The notes: generated from the letters alone by a model not told the origin. Counted from the stretch's first letter, positions 11,542-23,314 are shown. The stretch is 64,000 nucleotides of DNA from Spatholobus suberectus (GCA_004329165.1 CM014732.1:17807172-17871171), one strand, 5' to 3'. Translations and numbers: made by a program.

Positions 11542-11705
11542 GCCCTCTATAGCATAAGTAGGTAACACGCTTAGGTCTAGAGCATCTTCTACACACCAAC
11601 CGCGAGGAACACCCTAGTAGTTGGCTAGGATTAGGGACTCTGGAGAGTTTGTAAGAACAACACCTATGATAAATTGTCTCTTGTAAAAGATATAAAAAAT
11701 AAAAT

Positions 11706-12768
11706 GGTTAATTATGTTTTTGATCCCTCATTTTTTGTCGATTTCCATTTTTAAGTCCCTCAAAAATATTTTGATCGATCATAATCCCTCATAAATTTTT
11801 CGTCCATGTTTTTAGTTCCTATCGTTAACTTGAACTGTTAAGTAATTACGTGGCTCTATATAGGATGCCACGTGGGATTTTTTTTAAAAAAAATTGATAT
11901 AATTTTTCTGGCGGTTTCACAATTGGCAGAAAATGTAAATTATGAAAACGATCCCTCATTTTATCACAATTTACATTTTTAGCCCCAAAAAAAAAGTCTG
12001 ACCAGTTTTAGTCCCTTAAAATTTTTTCATTTGTGTTTTTAGTCCCTCCCGTTAACTTACACAGTGAAAGTTTAATAATTAATCAATTAATTATTATTTA
12101 CACTCATACAAGTTTTTTCCTCAAAATTTATTTTAACCAATAATTTATTAATTAATTATAATTCTAAAGCTTATCACAACACTTCTCTTACCTCGTCATC
12201 ACTATGTTTCGATAATTCAAGGTATTTGTAATTTCTTATGAAAAGACTAGCAATCTAACCTCTTTGATTATCCTTTACAAGTAAATTTTTTCCTTTTTTT
12301 GTGTTTTTGTTGTGAAATAATGTGTAAAATAATAATATAAATTATGTGAAAATAATAATTAATTAATTATTAAAGTTTAACAATTTAAGTTAACAGGAGG
12401 GACTAAAAATACGAATGAAAATTTTTTGAGAGACTAAAACACATCAAACTTTTTTTGGGGGGACTAAAAACTCAAATCGTGATAAAATGATGGGCCATTT
12501 TCATAATTTACATTTTGTGACGGTTATAAAACCGTCAGAAAAATTATATCAATTTTAAATAAAAAAATTGCCACATTACTTCCACGTCAACCTAGTAGTC
12601 TACATGACAACTCATGTAGAGCCACGTCATCACTTAATGGTTCAAGTTAGCAGTAGGAACTAAAAAGATGGACGAAAAATTTATGAGGTACTATGACCTG
12701 TCAAAATATTTTTGAGGAAAATAAAAATGAAAATCGACAAAAATTGAAAGACAAAACATAATTAATCC
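11706..12768. mobile_element. Mutator-like element with ~430 bp TIRs
   Basis: The left end GGTTAATTATGTTTTTGATCC and the right end CATAATTAATCC are the tips of arms that stay inverted copies for about 430 bp each, leaving a short core near 12200. A perfect 10 bp TSD, aaaataaaat, flanks it (11696-11705 and 12769-12778). It has no coding capacity and is non-autonomous. It ends about 250 bp upstream of the start codon at 13023, so it abuts that gene's promoter. Confidence 0.88.
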
Positions 12769-12921
12769 AAAATAAAATTACTTTTATAAAATATTTTCCC
12801 CAAATTAAATTTTAACCTAAATTTCACAAACAGTGGGGGGAGTACTAGGTTCCAAGCGGGACACGAAAGGCGATACGATGGATTTCCCGCGGCGTCAAGT
12901 CATAAACCCTGTCACTGTGGG

Positions 12922-12929
12922 TATAAATA
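12922..12929 (+). promoter_or_regulatory. TATA box of the 13 kb gene
   Basis: tataaata, about 94 bases upstream of the ATG at 13023, at a normal plant distance once a 60-70 base leader is allowed. A pyrimidine-rich leader follows. Confidence 0.6.
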
Positions 12930-13022
12930 TCCTGCCATCCTGCTGGTCATTGTCTCTCCCTCTTCTTTTCATTCTAAAACCCTCTCTTTCCTTTCATTCG
13001 CTGAGAACTCTCGTCAAACACC

Positions 13023-16000
13023 ATGAGTGCGTTCTCAAACAGCTCCAACTCGAGTCTGGACAACGTCCTCCTCCAAGCCATGATGGGTCGGCTCCAGCTT
13101 CGGAATCCGGTTAACAACCCCTTGGTTACTCAGTCCCTCGAGGACTTCCTCTTTAACGACCTCGACGACGGCGACGAGGACGAGGAAAACCACGAAGGGA
13201 AGTCGGAGCTGGCGAGAGAGGAGGCCAAGCTGGAAAGGGAAGTCATCAAGATCATCCTCAGCGGCAACGGCGAGTCCCTCCTGAAGCCGAATTCGGGCCA
13301 GGCCGTGTCGGTTCGCGACCACCACATATGCGTGGGGTTTCAAGATGAAGAGGCATCGGGTTATCGGGTGTGGGAATGGCACGGCCACATCATGGCCTTC
13401 GATGATGAATTCGGTTATAATCCCGAGTATATATACGGAAATTACTTCCAGTGGTTTAAGCCTAGACCACCTCCTGCTGCTGCTACTGCTGTTGCTGGCG
13501 CTGATGCTGCTGCTGCTGCCGAGCCTCTCGAGAATGAGAATTCCACCGAGGAAGAGGAGGAGGAGAAACGGGAGAACCAGGGTTTGAGGGAGTTGATTGA
13601 TAACAAGGATTCCACCGAGGCTCGTGTTCTTCATAGGAACATCAACGCTGCTTCCCCAAGGTTTGCGTCCCAACAATCCCTTTTTCTTTTACTTTTCATT
13701 TTTCACTTGGGTAACACAGATTAATCGAATATTATTCAAATTGCTTATTTATTTTTATATACCAAAACCTATTAATGGGGTAATTGCTTGATGTTGAATG
13801 ATATTGATTTTGGTTGAAATTGATTTTGGAATGATTGATTTATGTTTGGATGTTTTTATTCTAAAAGCAAGTTATTAATAAAAGCTCAAATATAAAATTG
13901 CTGATCCAATGTAAAAATTACTTAAAGTTACTTCTACTCAGAATCAATTCTTCAATATAGAAGCAAACATGTAAACATTTATCTAAGATCATGTTAACAA
14001 ATATGATTCAACATGAAACTAGACACGGACTGCAAATCACTGCCAGTGGTGAGTTTTAGATGCTGTCTGCTGGGTGCAAAATTGCAAATTGTTTCCGTGA
14101 ACATAGGACATGGTGCCACCACCGGTGGGATTACAGTTCTGGTCCTTCTAGTTTCACCCAAAGTTGATTTTGATGCTCCTTATTCCAATCATTATAATGT
14201 CTTCCCGTAGTTTTGAAATTGATGTGAGTCTGTTGTTGATGCGACTGTATCTCTGTTGATATGACTGTGTGTACGTGCCTTTTTCTTTTGCTGATTTTGC
14301 AGTAAATTTTATGACATATCACTCTTTAATGTTGGTTTTGCTGATATAAAGAGGACATGGCATTTTGCAAAATCAATGACAGAGTGATAAGAAATATTAT
14401 TGCATTTGAGAATGGGGGGACCAAAGTCAAATTTTGGTGAAACTAAGAGAATGAGAGTGTAATTAAGCCTAAAATTTAATAACTTAAGGGAAACCCTCAA
14501 ACTATACTGCCTTTGATTTGAAATTATATTCATTGTTACGTACTGATCAGTGCTTGATACTAACATCTTTGATAACTTTATGGTTCGTGAATTGGCTTGG
14601 ATTCAGTTGAAAGCCTTGGAGGTTAAAGGAGATGTTCTCAATTAGTAAATAACTTGCTTTAGCATCTTATTGTTAATTTGGCGTGAACTTGCTAACTATA
14701 CCGGTGCCTTCATTTTGGATGCTTTTGCTTGTATACCAAGTACATGTTTGGTTTAGCGTCTCTAAACATTGGATCCACATCAAGCCAGAAGCTGCTACAT
14801 ATAGTTTCGTGTTTTTGTCTTGGTTTGACGCAAAAATATAACAATACACCCTTTAAGGATGCCAGTCCAAACAAACTACAAGTGTCGGCTTAATAAAACA
14901 AAGATTTATTCCTTTTGTAAAGTATTTTGCCAAAAATAAAAGTCAAATTAGGCATAAAATGGTTATTGTTATTATATAAAGAAACTGGGAAACTCCATGG
15001 AAAATAAATCCCTATGTGAATTGGGAATACATTTCTAAATAGTTTTCCATTTGTTAAAAGAGAGAGAAAAACAGAGACATAATTAACTGAATATCGTGTG
15101 TTAGAAAACACAACGGTGATTAGTTTATATAGGCTTATTACATTAATTACAAATAATTAGAGGATATATTGTTTCCTCTAAATCAAAGATTTCTTGCCTA
15201 TAAACAATAAATGTAGAATATTCTGTTATGATTTTCAACATTCCCCCTCAAGCTGGAGCATATAGATCATATGCACCAAGCTTGTTACATATATGGCTAA
15301 TTCTCGGGCCTCTCAGAGATTTGGTGAAGACATCTGCCAATTGATCACTAGAGTTGACGAAGCTAGTGGTTATATCTCCCAACTCGATCTTCTCCTTGAT
15401 GAAGTGATAATCTACTTCAATGTGTTTGGTCCTCTCATGGAAGATAGGATTAGATGCAATATGCATAGCTACTTGATTATCACAAATCAGTGTCATTTGC
15501 ATAGTCACGTCAAACTGGAGCTCTTTAAGAAGTTGCTTCAACCAGATAAGCTCGCATGTTACTAAAGCCATGGCTCTGTATTCAGCTTTAGCACTGGATC
15601 TTGCTATAACATTTTGCTTCTCGCTCTTCTAGGATATCAAGTTTCCTCCAATCGTTACACAATACCCAGAAGTGGATCGCCTATCACTGGGAGAACCAGC
15701 CCAATCGGCGTCTGAGTACCCAACTATTTGAGCATATCCTCTATCTTCGTAAATGAGTCCTTTGCCTGGAGCACTTTTGATGTATTTTAAGATTTGTGTT
15801 ACTGCATCCCAATGATTCTGGCAGGGAGAGTTCAAGAACTGGCTCACCACATTGACTGCAAAAGCAATGTCCGGACGAGTGACTGTGAGGTAGTTTAGTT
15901 TTCCAACCAACCTCCTATATCTCCCTGGATCCGATAGAGTTGGATAGTAGTTTGATACTAGGATCCATAGAAGTGTCCACAGGTTTAGCATTCAATAGAC

Positions 16001-17754
16001 CAGTTTCTTTAAGGATGTCAAGGGCACATTTCTTCTGAGAGATCACCAAACCATCTGTGGATTGGGCTACCTCTATGCCCAAGAAGTACTGGAGCTTGCC
16101 AAGATCCTTAGTTTAGAACTGGCATGAGAGATATTGCTTCAGTTGGAGTATGCCATGTTGATCACTTCCTATTATGACGATGTCATCCACATATACAATA
16201 AGGTAGATGCATCCTTGTGGTGAATGGCGATAGAATACAGAATGGTCGACTTCACTGCATATCATTCCAAACTGTTGGACAATAGTACAAAATCTGCCAA
16301 ACCAGGCTCAGGGAGACTACTTAAGTCCATATAGGGACTTGTGAAGCCGGCAGACCATGGTGGAAGACTCTCCCTGAGCAACAAAACCAAGTGGTTGCTC
16401 CATGTATACCTCCTCCTCAAGATTGCCATGTAGGAAAGCATTTTTAATGTCGAGCTAAAAGATACTCTAATGTTGAATGGCTACAATGGAGAGTAAGAGT
16501 CTGACTGAGGCCATCTTGGCCACAGGAGAGAAAGTGTCGGTGTAGTCTTGTCCAAATACCTGAGTGTAACCTTTTGCCACCAAACGGGCTTTAAAATGGT
16601 CAATCTTGCCATCAGGGGCGACCTTCAGGGTGTAAAGCCAACGACACCCAACAACGGATTTCCCAGGGGGTAGAGGAACTAATTCGCAGGTACCACTGCT
16701 TTGGAGAGCACACATCTCATCAATCATTGCTTGCTACCATTTCGGGTGGGATAATGCTTCACTTGGAGAGTTAGGAATAGACACAGAGGACAGAGAAGAA
16801 AGGCAGGTATAGTGCAAAGGAAAAAGACAGTGATAACTTAAGGTAACATAATGGGGAGATGGATTATGAGGAGAACGAGTATCTTTTCGTAGGGTAATGG
16901 GCAAATCAATGTCAGAAGGCAGGCTCGGAGTTGGTGAAGAAGGTGGCGTAGGAGGAGAGTTTGGTATGGCCTCAACCTGATACCATCTTAGAATTTTGGG
17001 ATTTGGGCTTAACTCAACCTTACAAAACCAGCTTGTAAGGTGAGGATTGCCCCCCGCTTATATACTCTATTTTGGCCTCATCACTAGTTGATATGGGATC
17101 TCCAACACACCCTCCTCATGCCGAGTATTGGACATCTTGAGCGTGAAATTTGCAAGACTGGACATTTGCGGGTAATCTGATAACAACCCGATAGCGGGTG
17201 GCCCAGCTACATTCGATTGAATAGGCTCTGATACTATGTTAAAAGAGAGAAAAACAAAGACATAATTAGCTGAAAACTGTGTGTTAGAATACACGACGGT
17301 GATTAGTTTATATAGGCTTATTACATTAATTACAAATAATTAGAGGATATATTGTTTCCTCTAAATCAAAGATTTATTGTTTATAAACAATAAGTGTAGA
17401 ATATTCTGTTATGATTTTCAACACCATTTCACTTCTCCCTTCGTGTGCAGGTAACTTCCATTTTAAAAACACTCTATCTGCTTACCGTAGTAAAACTTTG
17501 TTTTAAATAATTCTGCATCAGAATACCCTTTTGAGATTCCTCTGTGATGTGTCCTTGTGTTAAGCTGTGATATATTACGTTAGCAATTTTTACAGTTTTC
17601 CCTGCAGGCAACTGAGGAAACTTTTTGACATTTTTATTACCTGTTTGATTGCATAGAGTGCACGCTTGCAGCTGAATTGAACGTTTTGTCACCCACGTTT
17701 GACTTCTCTCATGTTTTCCCTTGCTGTGACAGACAGGTACTAGATAAGAAATGA
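13023..17754 (+). CDS. Acidic plant protein of unknown function, two exons
   Basis: Exon 1 is 13023-13660, ending CCAAG before gtttgc. I place exon 2 at 17733-17754 (after gctgtgacag), which adds RQVLDKK and a stop, giving 219 residues in all. Residues 1-37 are Ser/Asn-rich; 39-56 hold LEDFLFNDLDD and an acidic run. The core, about 60-150, contains VIKIILSGNGESLL, HHICVGF and YRVWEWHGHIMAFDDE with NPEYIYGNYF. After that come a Pro/Ala-rich linker and Glu-rich and basic stretches. The WEWHGH and PEYIYGNYF motifs look like those of a conserved uncharacterised plant family; I cannot assign a reaction. GC-rich codon use differs sharply from the AT-rich surroundings and supports real coding. The 4.07 kb intron holds a 2.4 kb retroelement on the opposite strand. 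A competing acceptor 4 bases downstream (gacagacag) would end the protein after RY, so the C-terminus is the weakest part of the model. Confidence 0.75.
15052..15240 (-). repeat. Copia 3' LTR
   Basis: 189 bp, starting tgttaaaagagag and ending ttttcaaca on the plus strand. It is the downstream LTR for the minus-strand element, and the purine-rich tract ttgagggggaa lies directly next to it. Confidence 0.9.
15248..16976 (-). pseudogene. Copia pol remnant: reverse transcriptase and RNase H
   Basis: Minus-strand reading starts in the pre-RT linker (LPITLRKDTRSPHNPSPHY, then SEALSHPKW followed by a stop where the family usually has Arg). Reverse transcriptase follows: VVGCRWLYTLKVAPDG, LVAKGYTQ, DTFSPVAK, LDIKNAFLHGNLEEEVYMEQP and the catalytic YVDDIVI near 16180. 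RNase H follows: YRRLVGKLNYLTVTRPDI, VGYSDADWAGSPSDRRSTSG, ICDNQVAMHIASNP and HIEVDYHFIKE, ending LADVFTKSL. Several in-frame stops and a frame change near 15900 make it nonfunctional. All the RT-side landmarks are present; everything N-terminal to the linker is gone. Confidence 0.9.
16986..17236 (-). mobile_element. TRIM fragment inside the Copia element
   Basis: On the minus strand, downstream of the primer site, a short internal stretch with the GGGCCACCCG motif leads to a purine tract (GAGGAGGGTG). It then runs straight into an LTR-like segment of 122 bp (17107 down to 16986) that starts TGTTGGAGATCCCATATC, contains TTACAAGCTGGTTTTGTAAG and ends TTCTAAGA. A second primer-site remnant, TGGTATCAG, follows at 16985-16977. 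This is the layout of a TRIM internal region plus 3' LTR and is unlike the outer Copia LTRs. Confidence 0.7.
17237..17423 (-). repeat. Copia 5' LTR
   Basis: 187 bp copy of the LTR at 15052-15240. It is the upstream LTR for the minus-strand element and is followed directly by the primer-binding site. Confidence 0.9.
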
Positions 17755-18175
17755 TTCGTCATCGGAAATTCAAGTTCAAAGTGTTGCGAGCGGAGGTTAT
17801 AGCCAGCATCTCAACCAAATATTGATTTTCCCTGCTTTTCACAGTTTAAATTTCAGAAGCCCGCATCTAGGGCTCTGTTTGAGCTTTAAATTACATACTG
17901 TAAAGGATGTGAGACATAGATTTCTACAATAATACATTATCTTTGCTCAGCTTATTAATCTTATAGCAATTTGTTACTTTCCCCTTTTGCACTAAAGCTA
18001 GCTGTTGTGATGGTAGATACTTGGTTTACGGGTAGAAATGAGTCTAACTTATTTACTTGGTATAAACCTTTTTTATATATAAAGTTGCATTGACCTGGAA
18101 GTCTATTTAAAAAGTTTAATTTATTAGGAGGGCATTTTAAGTAAAAGAACATATTTTAAACAGGTTAATGGATCT
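17755..18175 (+). other. 3' UTR and spacer after the 13 kb gene
   Basis: Probable 3' untranslated sequence to about 17950, with AT-rich tracts suited to plant polyadenylation. AT-rich spacer follows up to the LINE fragment. No coding frame was recognised. Confidence 0.45.
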
Positions 18176-19125
18176 TTTTTTTTCAGTCAGAAGAAAATAA
18201 AGACAACAGGAAACTAAGATCTAACAAGGCGTGCCCATGCAATCACACAGAATAGTCATGTTAAGAGACGCAGGACACTTTAGGTAGGATGATGCACACT
18301 CGCACCCGCTTTTGCTAGCACATTGGCACAAGCATTCCCCTCCCTAAGAATACGGTGGAGTTGAATGTTCCAAGACCTGTCAATCAAGCCTCTAAATGAT
18401 TCACAAGAGGAGCATAATGATGTAAATGACTAACCCCTTGAGAGATCAGTTGAGCGGCTAATTTAGAATCTGACTCATAGATAACTTTTGTTAAACCAAA
18501 GTTCCAAGCCACCTCCAAACCATGACAGATAGCATGCAACTCAGCAACGAGACTGGTAATGTGACCACAAAAACCATTAAACCCAATAATCCAGCGTCCT
18601 ATAATGTCATGAATCAATCCACCAAATTCGGATCTGCCAGGGTTACCCAAAGAACTACCATCTGTGTTCAACTGATATACTAGTGTTCAGGTGAGGGGCA
18701 CCATTTAACAAACTTCAAGTTGTCTGTCACATGTCTAGATCTATCTTTCTGACTTAAAATGGACATGATGGAATTAACTTTGTTAGCTATGGACCAAAGC
18801 CACCATTGTTCATCGTTAAAAACTTCAACGTCTCTTGAATTCCAGATGAACCAGCAGACCACTGCAAAACATTGTCCTTGAGAGCTACTGATGTTGGATT
18901 TCAGCTAATTTGACTCGTCCTTAGAGAAGAAATCATTTGGTAAGTTTGTGCACAACAGAGACCAAATAACTTTGGCTTTGTAACAGTCCCTGAGAGCATG
19001 CAGCAGAGTCTCTTGATAAGCTCCACACCTGTGACAAGAAAAATCCAAAGAAACATGATGGGAAAAGCGAAAAAAGTTAGTGGGTAAGCTCCTATGGGCT
19101 AAGAGTCGAGAGAGGAATGATATAA
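18176..19125 (-). pseudogene. LINE (L1-like) 3' fragment: zinc-knuckle region and RNase H
   Basis: On the minus strand a reverse-transcriptase-associated zinc-binding region comes first (RLLAHRSLPTNFFRF, CHRCGAYQETLLHALRDC). Next is VCWFIWNSRDVEVFND, then an RNase H domain with its acidic residues in place (NTDGSSLGNPG, VAELHAICHGLEVAW, YESDSKLAAQLI). After a frame shift comes LREGNACANVLAKAGAS. The element ends at a T-run (18174-18183), the complement of a poly(A) tail. It is a 5'-truncated dead copy with at least two frameshifts. The hAT-like element at 19129 begins where its upstream part would continue. Confidence 0.85.
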
Positions 19126-19625
19126 TTAAGAGTAAATTACACTCCTCTTCCTTGAAAGATGTGAATATTATACTATCTTCCTCTTTTATATTAAAATTTA
19201 CAGTTTAACCTATCCATCCTATATATTAAATGGGAATAGCTATATTGAGCGAGAGCGTTTTTAGCTGTTATTTTTTAACGAAAGCGTTTTTAGTTATCAT
19301 TCTTCAATGAGAGCGTTTTTAGAGATTTTTTAACCACTTATCCCTTTCAATCTATCGTTTTCAATATGTTTAGTTCTAAATTGAATTTTAATATTTTTTA
19401 AAAGAAAATATCAATAATTAAAAATTAACATTGTACTATAATAATTGTTTATTATAAATTTAAAATATAATCTATATGTTCAAAAATGTTAATTTATTAC
19501 AAATTTTAATTATAATATCATTTATATATTTAGAAGTATTTATCTATTATAAATTTACGTTATATAAAATAAATATTTATTTTGTGCAATGCACAAGTAA
19601 AAATACTGATTAACTTAATGCCGTT

Positions 19626-19772
19626 TAGAGTTGCCAAAATGGGTCCGCCCTGATGGGCTAGCCTGCTTAGCCCGCAAAAAGGGCTAGGTTGGGCTCAAAA
19701 AAAGGCAACCCAAAAGAAATCAAGCCATTTTGGCCTGGCTCGTTTGGCCAACTAGGCCCAAGCTGGGTTGAC

Positions 19773-19837
<65 letters not shown>

Positions 19838-20265
19838 TTAATATACTTAAAAAAATTAAAAAGAAAGGGTCACACACGTTTGTAAAAAAGAAAGACTAAC
19901 ATGGATACTTCATTTTGTAAATAAAATTCACTTAAAGATCTATTTTTCATGAGACTATTGAGTAATTAAGTCAACTATATATGAAAAAAAATGTTTTTTT
20001 ATGCTAGAAAGTATGTAGAATTTAATTTTAAATATTTAATATGATTTAAATAATTTAATTTTATATAATTTTTGGTAGAAAAATAATAATCAAATAGATA
20101 ATAACGTTAATAGGTTCAAAAAAAATTCAGGCCAAATTGGCTCGGTGGCCCACATAGGGTTGGGCTAGGCAAAAAAAAAAAGAGACCTAGACACAAATCG
20201 AGCCAGCTCGCTAAAGAGCAATGGTCGGGGCGAGCCGGGCTAGGTTGCTCAACTTGACAGCTCTA
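19626..20265. mobile_element. hAT-type MITE, nested
   Basis: The ends TAGAGTTGCCAAAATGGG and CTCAACTTGACAGCTCTA are imperfect inverted copies. The flanking 8 bp repeats atgccgtt (19618-19625) and atgccatt (20266-20273) match at 7 of 8. Subterminal GGGCTAG/TTGGGC motifs occur in both halves. Confidence 0.8.
19777..19833. repeat. (TAA)n microsatellite
   Basis: An uninterrupted run of about 19 taa triplets inside the hAT-type MITE. It is likely to be polymorphic in length. Confidence 0.95.
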
Positions 20266-21514
20266 ATGCCATTAAAGAAAATAACTCTCTCATCCCTTGA
20301 GAGATACAAATATTACACTCTCCTTTTCTCTTATGTTAAAATATATAGTTTACTTTATTTAATTAAACACCATTAAAAAATATTATTTAAAAAAAATAAT
20401 TTTTTTTAATTAAAATATATACTAAAATTATCAAATTATCCTTCACTCAGCCCATAAATATTTTTTAAAATATATAGTTAAATTTAAAATAACTAAAAAT
20501 AATTTATTAAAATATAATTAAGAATAGGAATTATGAAAAAATTATTAAATATAAAAAAATCAATATGTATATTAAAAAAATTTATAACATATTTTAAAAT
20601 AGAAAAATTTAAATGTATGTTAATATACTTTAAAATATGTTTATAAATTATTTTTTATTGTATATATATAAGTATTAAATTTTGTAAAAATTACAATTTA
20701 TTTAATAATAGATTTTTAATATATTATTTTTAAAAATTTATATGTTTAATATACATGTATTAGCATTATATTTATTAAATTAAATAAATGTATTATTTAA
20801 TAAATATAATAATTGGTAATATATTAAATTAATTATATATTATATTAATAAATAAAATAATAATAGTATATACAAAATATCAATTTATTTATATAAATAC
20901 TATATAATAATATTAGTTAAATACTACCTTAATTTTATTACTTTAAAATATGTTTTATGAAAATAATAATTAAAAATAAATATTTTTTAAATATTAATTA
21001 AATTTACAAAATTCATAATAATTTATTCAAAATAATAATTTAAGGTATAAATAAAGAGACAATTTTTATATTTTTATCATTATATGTATATACATATACA
21101 TATATTTAAATATTAAAATTTTTATTATTGTTTTAAAATAAACAAGATTGATATACAATTGTATGTATTTTAAATAAATTGGTAAATATACATATATGAT
21201 TCATATATATATATATATATATTAAAGTGTAATATATTTGCATTTATTAAGGGAGAAGAGTGTATATTTTAACACAAGAAGGAAACGTGATGTAATACTT
21301 ACATTTCTCAAGAGATGGTAGTATAAAAGATGTTTTGGAAATAATTTTTTTAACGGAAGATAATGAAACTTTAACATAAAATTAAAAAAATAGAGTAAAA
21401 TGTCTTATACTCAAATCTATTAAGGGAGAAGAGTGTATATTTTAACATAAAAGGGAAGGACAGTATAATATTCACATCTTTTAAGAAAGAGGAGTGTAAT
21501 TTACTCTATAATTA

Positions 21515-21817
21515 ATATGTATCTATTATGTAGGTGACCGAGTTTACCTAACAATTATATAATATATTATTATTATTGTAAACTTTAATTATATAAAAAA
21601 TATTTATCCTAGATCATGATGATATTAAAGTTTTTATTGACTTATGTGTTAATATGCTTGTAAAGGATAAAATGCAAATATAAGAAATGAGTTAAATTCT
21701 ATTTTCAATTTAAAAAAATGACAATATTTTTTTTTTGCAAGCTTTTCTTGAATAAACAAATGATTTTGAAAATAATTAAGACTAAATCATGACTTTGACA
21801 ACGTTAAAAACACTTAA
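21515..21817. other. AT-rich spacer
   Basis: Nothing recognised apart from AT-rich tracts between two transposons. Confidence 0.5.
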
Positions 21818-22419
21818 GGCCCGTTTGGTGGCCAGGATATGAAAGGATAGGATAATTATCCTATCCTGTTGTAATCCGTTGTTGGCTACGCATCCCTTAT
21901 CCTATTCTGTTGTTCCAATGTATTTTTTATCCTAAAGAAGAATTGGGTTAGGAAGCAATAAGATAGGATAAGCTCAATAATAATTTTGACATGTAAATTT
22001 TAAGTATATTATTAATTAAAATATTAAAAATTAAATAATTATTATTCAAATATTTTTAAATAAATTTATTTGAATAATAATTATAATTTAAAAATCTTAT
22101 ATAATTTTTTATAATTTTAAGAAAAGTAGCTACATAAATAAAAATAATATTGTATAGTTTAGTTAAAATTGTAATTTTTATAAAAAAACAAAAAATTAAA
22201 TTAAAATTTACTTTTAGAAAATTATATATAATTTTATGAAACAATAATTTTGTCATTTGAATATAATTTATATTTTATCTTATTATTATCTAATTTGTTA
22301 TCTAGTGTATACTAAACATTAGATAAGATTATAGCTTATCCTGCTCTTATTCTATCTTATTCTTATCCTATTTTTGTATCTTATTCTATCTTATCCTATC
22401 CTAACCACCAAACAAGGCC
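21818..22419. mobile_element. PIF/Harbinger-type (Tourist-like) MITE
   Basis: The termini GGCCCGTTTGGTGGCCAGGATA and, inverted, GGCCTTGTTTGGTGGTTAGGATA are flanked by TAA on both sides (21815-21817 and 22420-22422). Many repeats of the type ATCCTATC lie just inside both ends, and the centre is AT-rich and non-coding. The three-base TAA duplication is the mark of this superfamily. Confidence 0.85.
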
Positions 22420-22422
22420 TAA

Positions 22423-23142
22423 GGGGCTTTTAGTACAAGGGAAGTTTTTAGTTTCTTATGAATCTGAAGGTGAAAATATTTGTTTCCCATGTTTGATTTA
22501 TTATTTAAAAATAAAATTCCCATAAAACATTGTTTTTTGTAATCTTTTTTACCTGTGTTTCTCACGTAATTGTTCTTATAGAGAGGTGAGAATCTAACTT
22601 TTTAGAGTTGGAAAAAAAAGTTTTGCTGAGATAAAAATATCACATTACTTTTATTAACTCATTTAATGTGATTAATAATTAAAATTTATGAAAAATTTTC
22701 ATTAAAACTAAACATAAAAATATTTAATTTTCAAGTAACAAATATAAATATTTTCAAGAATATTTATGATCAACAAAATAGATTTTAGTCATTTATAAGA
22801 ATCATGATTCCTAGGATTTATGATTTCTAGCAATCATAATTTTCTGGCATAAATTTTTTTTCTTCTATCAAACGCACTTAAGCTAATTTTCAAAAATATA
22901 TTTTTTGTCAACACTTAATATATCATCTCAAACTTTTGTAAAGGACGACCGTGGTGTATGAAAAAAAATTGAAGTCTCTCACGATTACGGCTAGCTCACA
23001 TAAATGGGCCAAACCCAAGCAAATAAAAAATGGGCTCCCGCGAACGGCAAAGACGGAACGTGGAGCATTCCTCCGGCGCTTAAAGAATAGCGCGCAATCG
23101 CGACCGTGAATAAACGACCCCAATCAACGAAAACCAAACACG
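22423..23142. other. Spacer and distal H2B upstream region
   Basis: AT-rich to about 22920 with no gene. From there the GC content rises towards the H2B promoter, with CG-rich motifs such as gcgcgcaatcgcgacc at about 23090 that may add to promoter function. Confidence 0.45.
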
Positions 23143-23160
23143 CCACGTCACCGATCCGCG
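23143..23160 (+). promoter_or_regulatory. Plant histone Type I element (hexamer plus octamer)
   Basis: CCACGTCACCGATCCGCG joins the ACGTCA hexamer to GATCCGCG, the reverse complement of the plant histone octamer CGCGGATC. This combined arrangement is known to drive S-phase expression of plant core histone genes. It lies about 40 bases upstream of the TATA box. Confidence 0.9.
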
Positions 23161-23199
23161 TGACAAATTCCCTTCCAATGAAAACCGATCTCTCTTGCC

Positions 23200-23207
23200 T
23201 ATATAAA
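23200..23207 (+). promoter_or_regulatory. TATA box of the histone H2B gene
   Basis: tatataaa, 108 bases before the ATG. A C- and CAA-rich leader lies between them (caacaacaacaaccc). Confidence 0.85.
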
Positions 23208-23314
23208 CACATACTTTCTTCGGTTCTTTTCTTCATCCCGCACTTGTTCTCTCTATTCACGTCTCTGCGCCCAACAACAACAACAACCCTTTTCCCTCTT
23301 CACCAACAACACCA

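Larger units (their letters stand above)
15052..17423 (-). mobile_element. Chimeric Copia/TRIM LTR retroelement in an intron
   Basis: Two near-identical LTRs (15052-15240, 17237-17423) with TG...CA ends are flanked by a perfect 5 bp TSD, ccatt (15047-15051 and 17424-17428). Read on the minus strand, the order is: 5' LTR, primer-binding site resembling initiator Met (tRNA-complementary GTATCAGAGCC, 17224-17236), a TRIM-like internal piece and TRIM LTR, a partial second primer site, the C-terminal part of Copia pol, a purine tract at 15241-15251, and the 3' LTR. By hand count the LTRs differ at about 11 sites plus a 2 bp indel. Gag, protease and integrase are missing, so it could only have moved with help from another element. 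Confidence 0.9.
19129..21506. mobile_element. hAT-like composite with TIRs, nested insertion inside
   Basis: The left end AGAGTAAATTACACTCCTC and the right end GAGGAGTGTAATTTACTC are inverted copies for about 80 bp. The 8 bp direct repeat tataatta lies at 19121-19128 and 21507-21514. Diverged second copies of the same terminal sequence occur inside, at about 20275-20350 (left-type) and 21235-21310 (right-type). That suggests one relative inserted into or recombined with another. The interior is extremely AT-rich and has no coding capacity. Confidence 0.7.

Noticed and set aside
13035..13676. 213-codon minus-strand frame opposite exon 1 of the 13 kb gene
   Set aside because: It is the antisense shadow of a GC-rich coding exon; the plus strand carries the promoter, ATG context and splice donor.
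17067..17294. 75-codon minus frame spanning Copia LTR and TRIM sequence
   Set aside because: Most of it is the TRIM internal region, primer site and LTR, which are non-coding.
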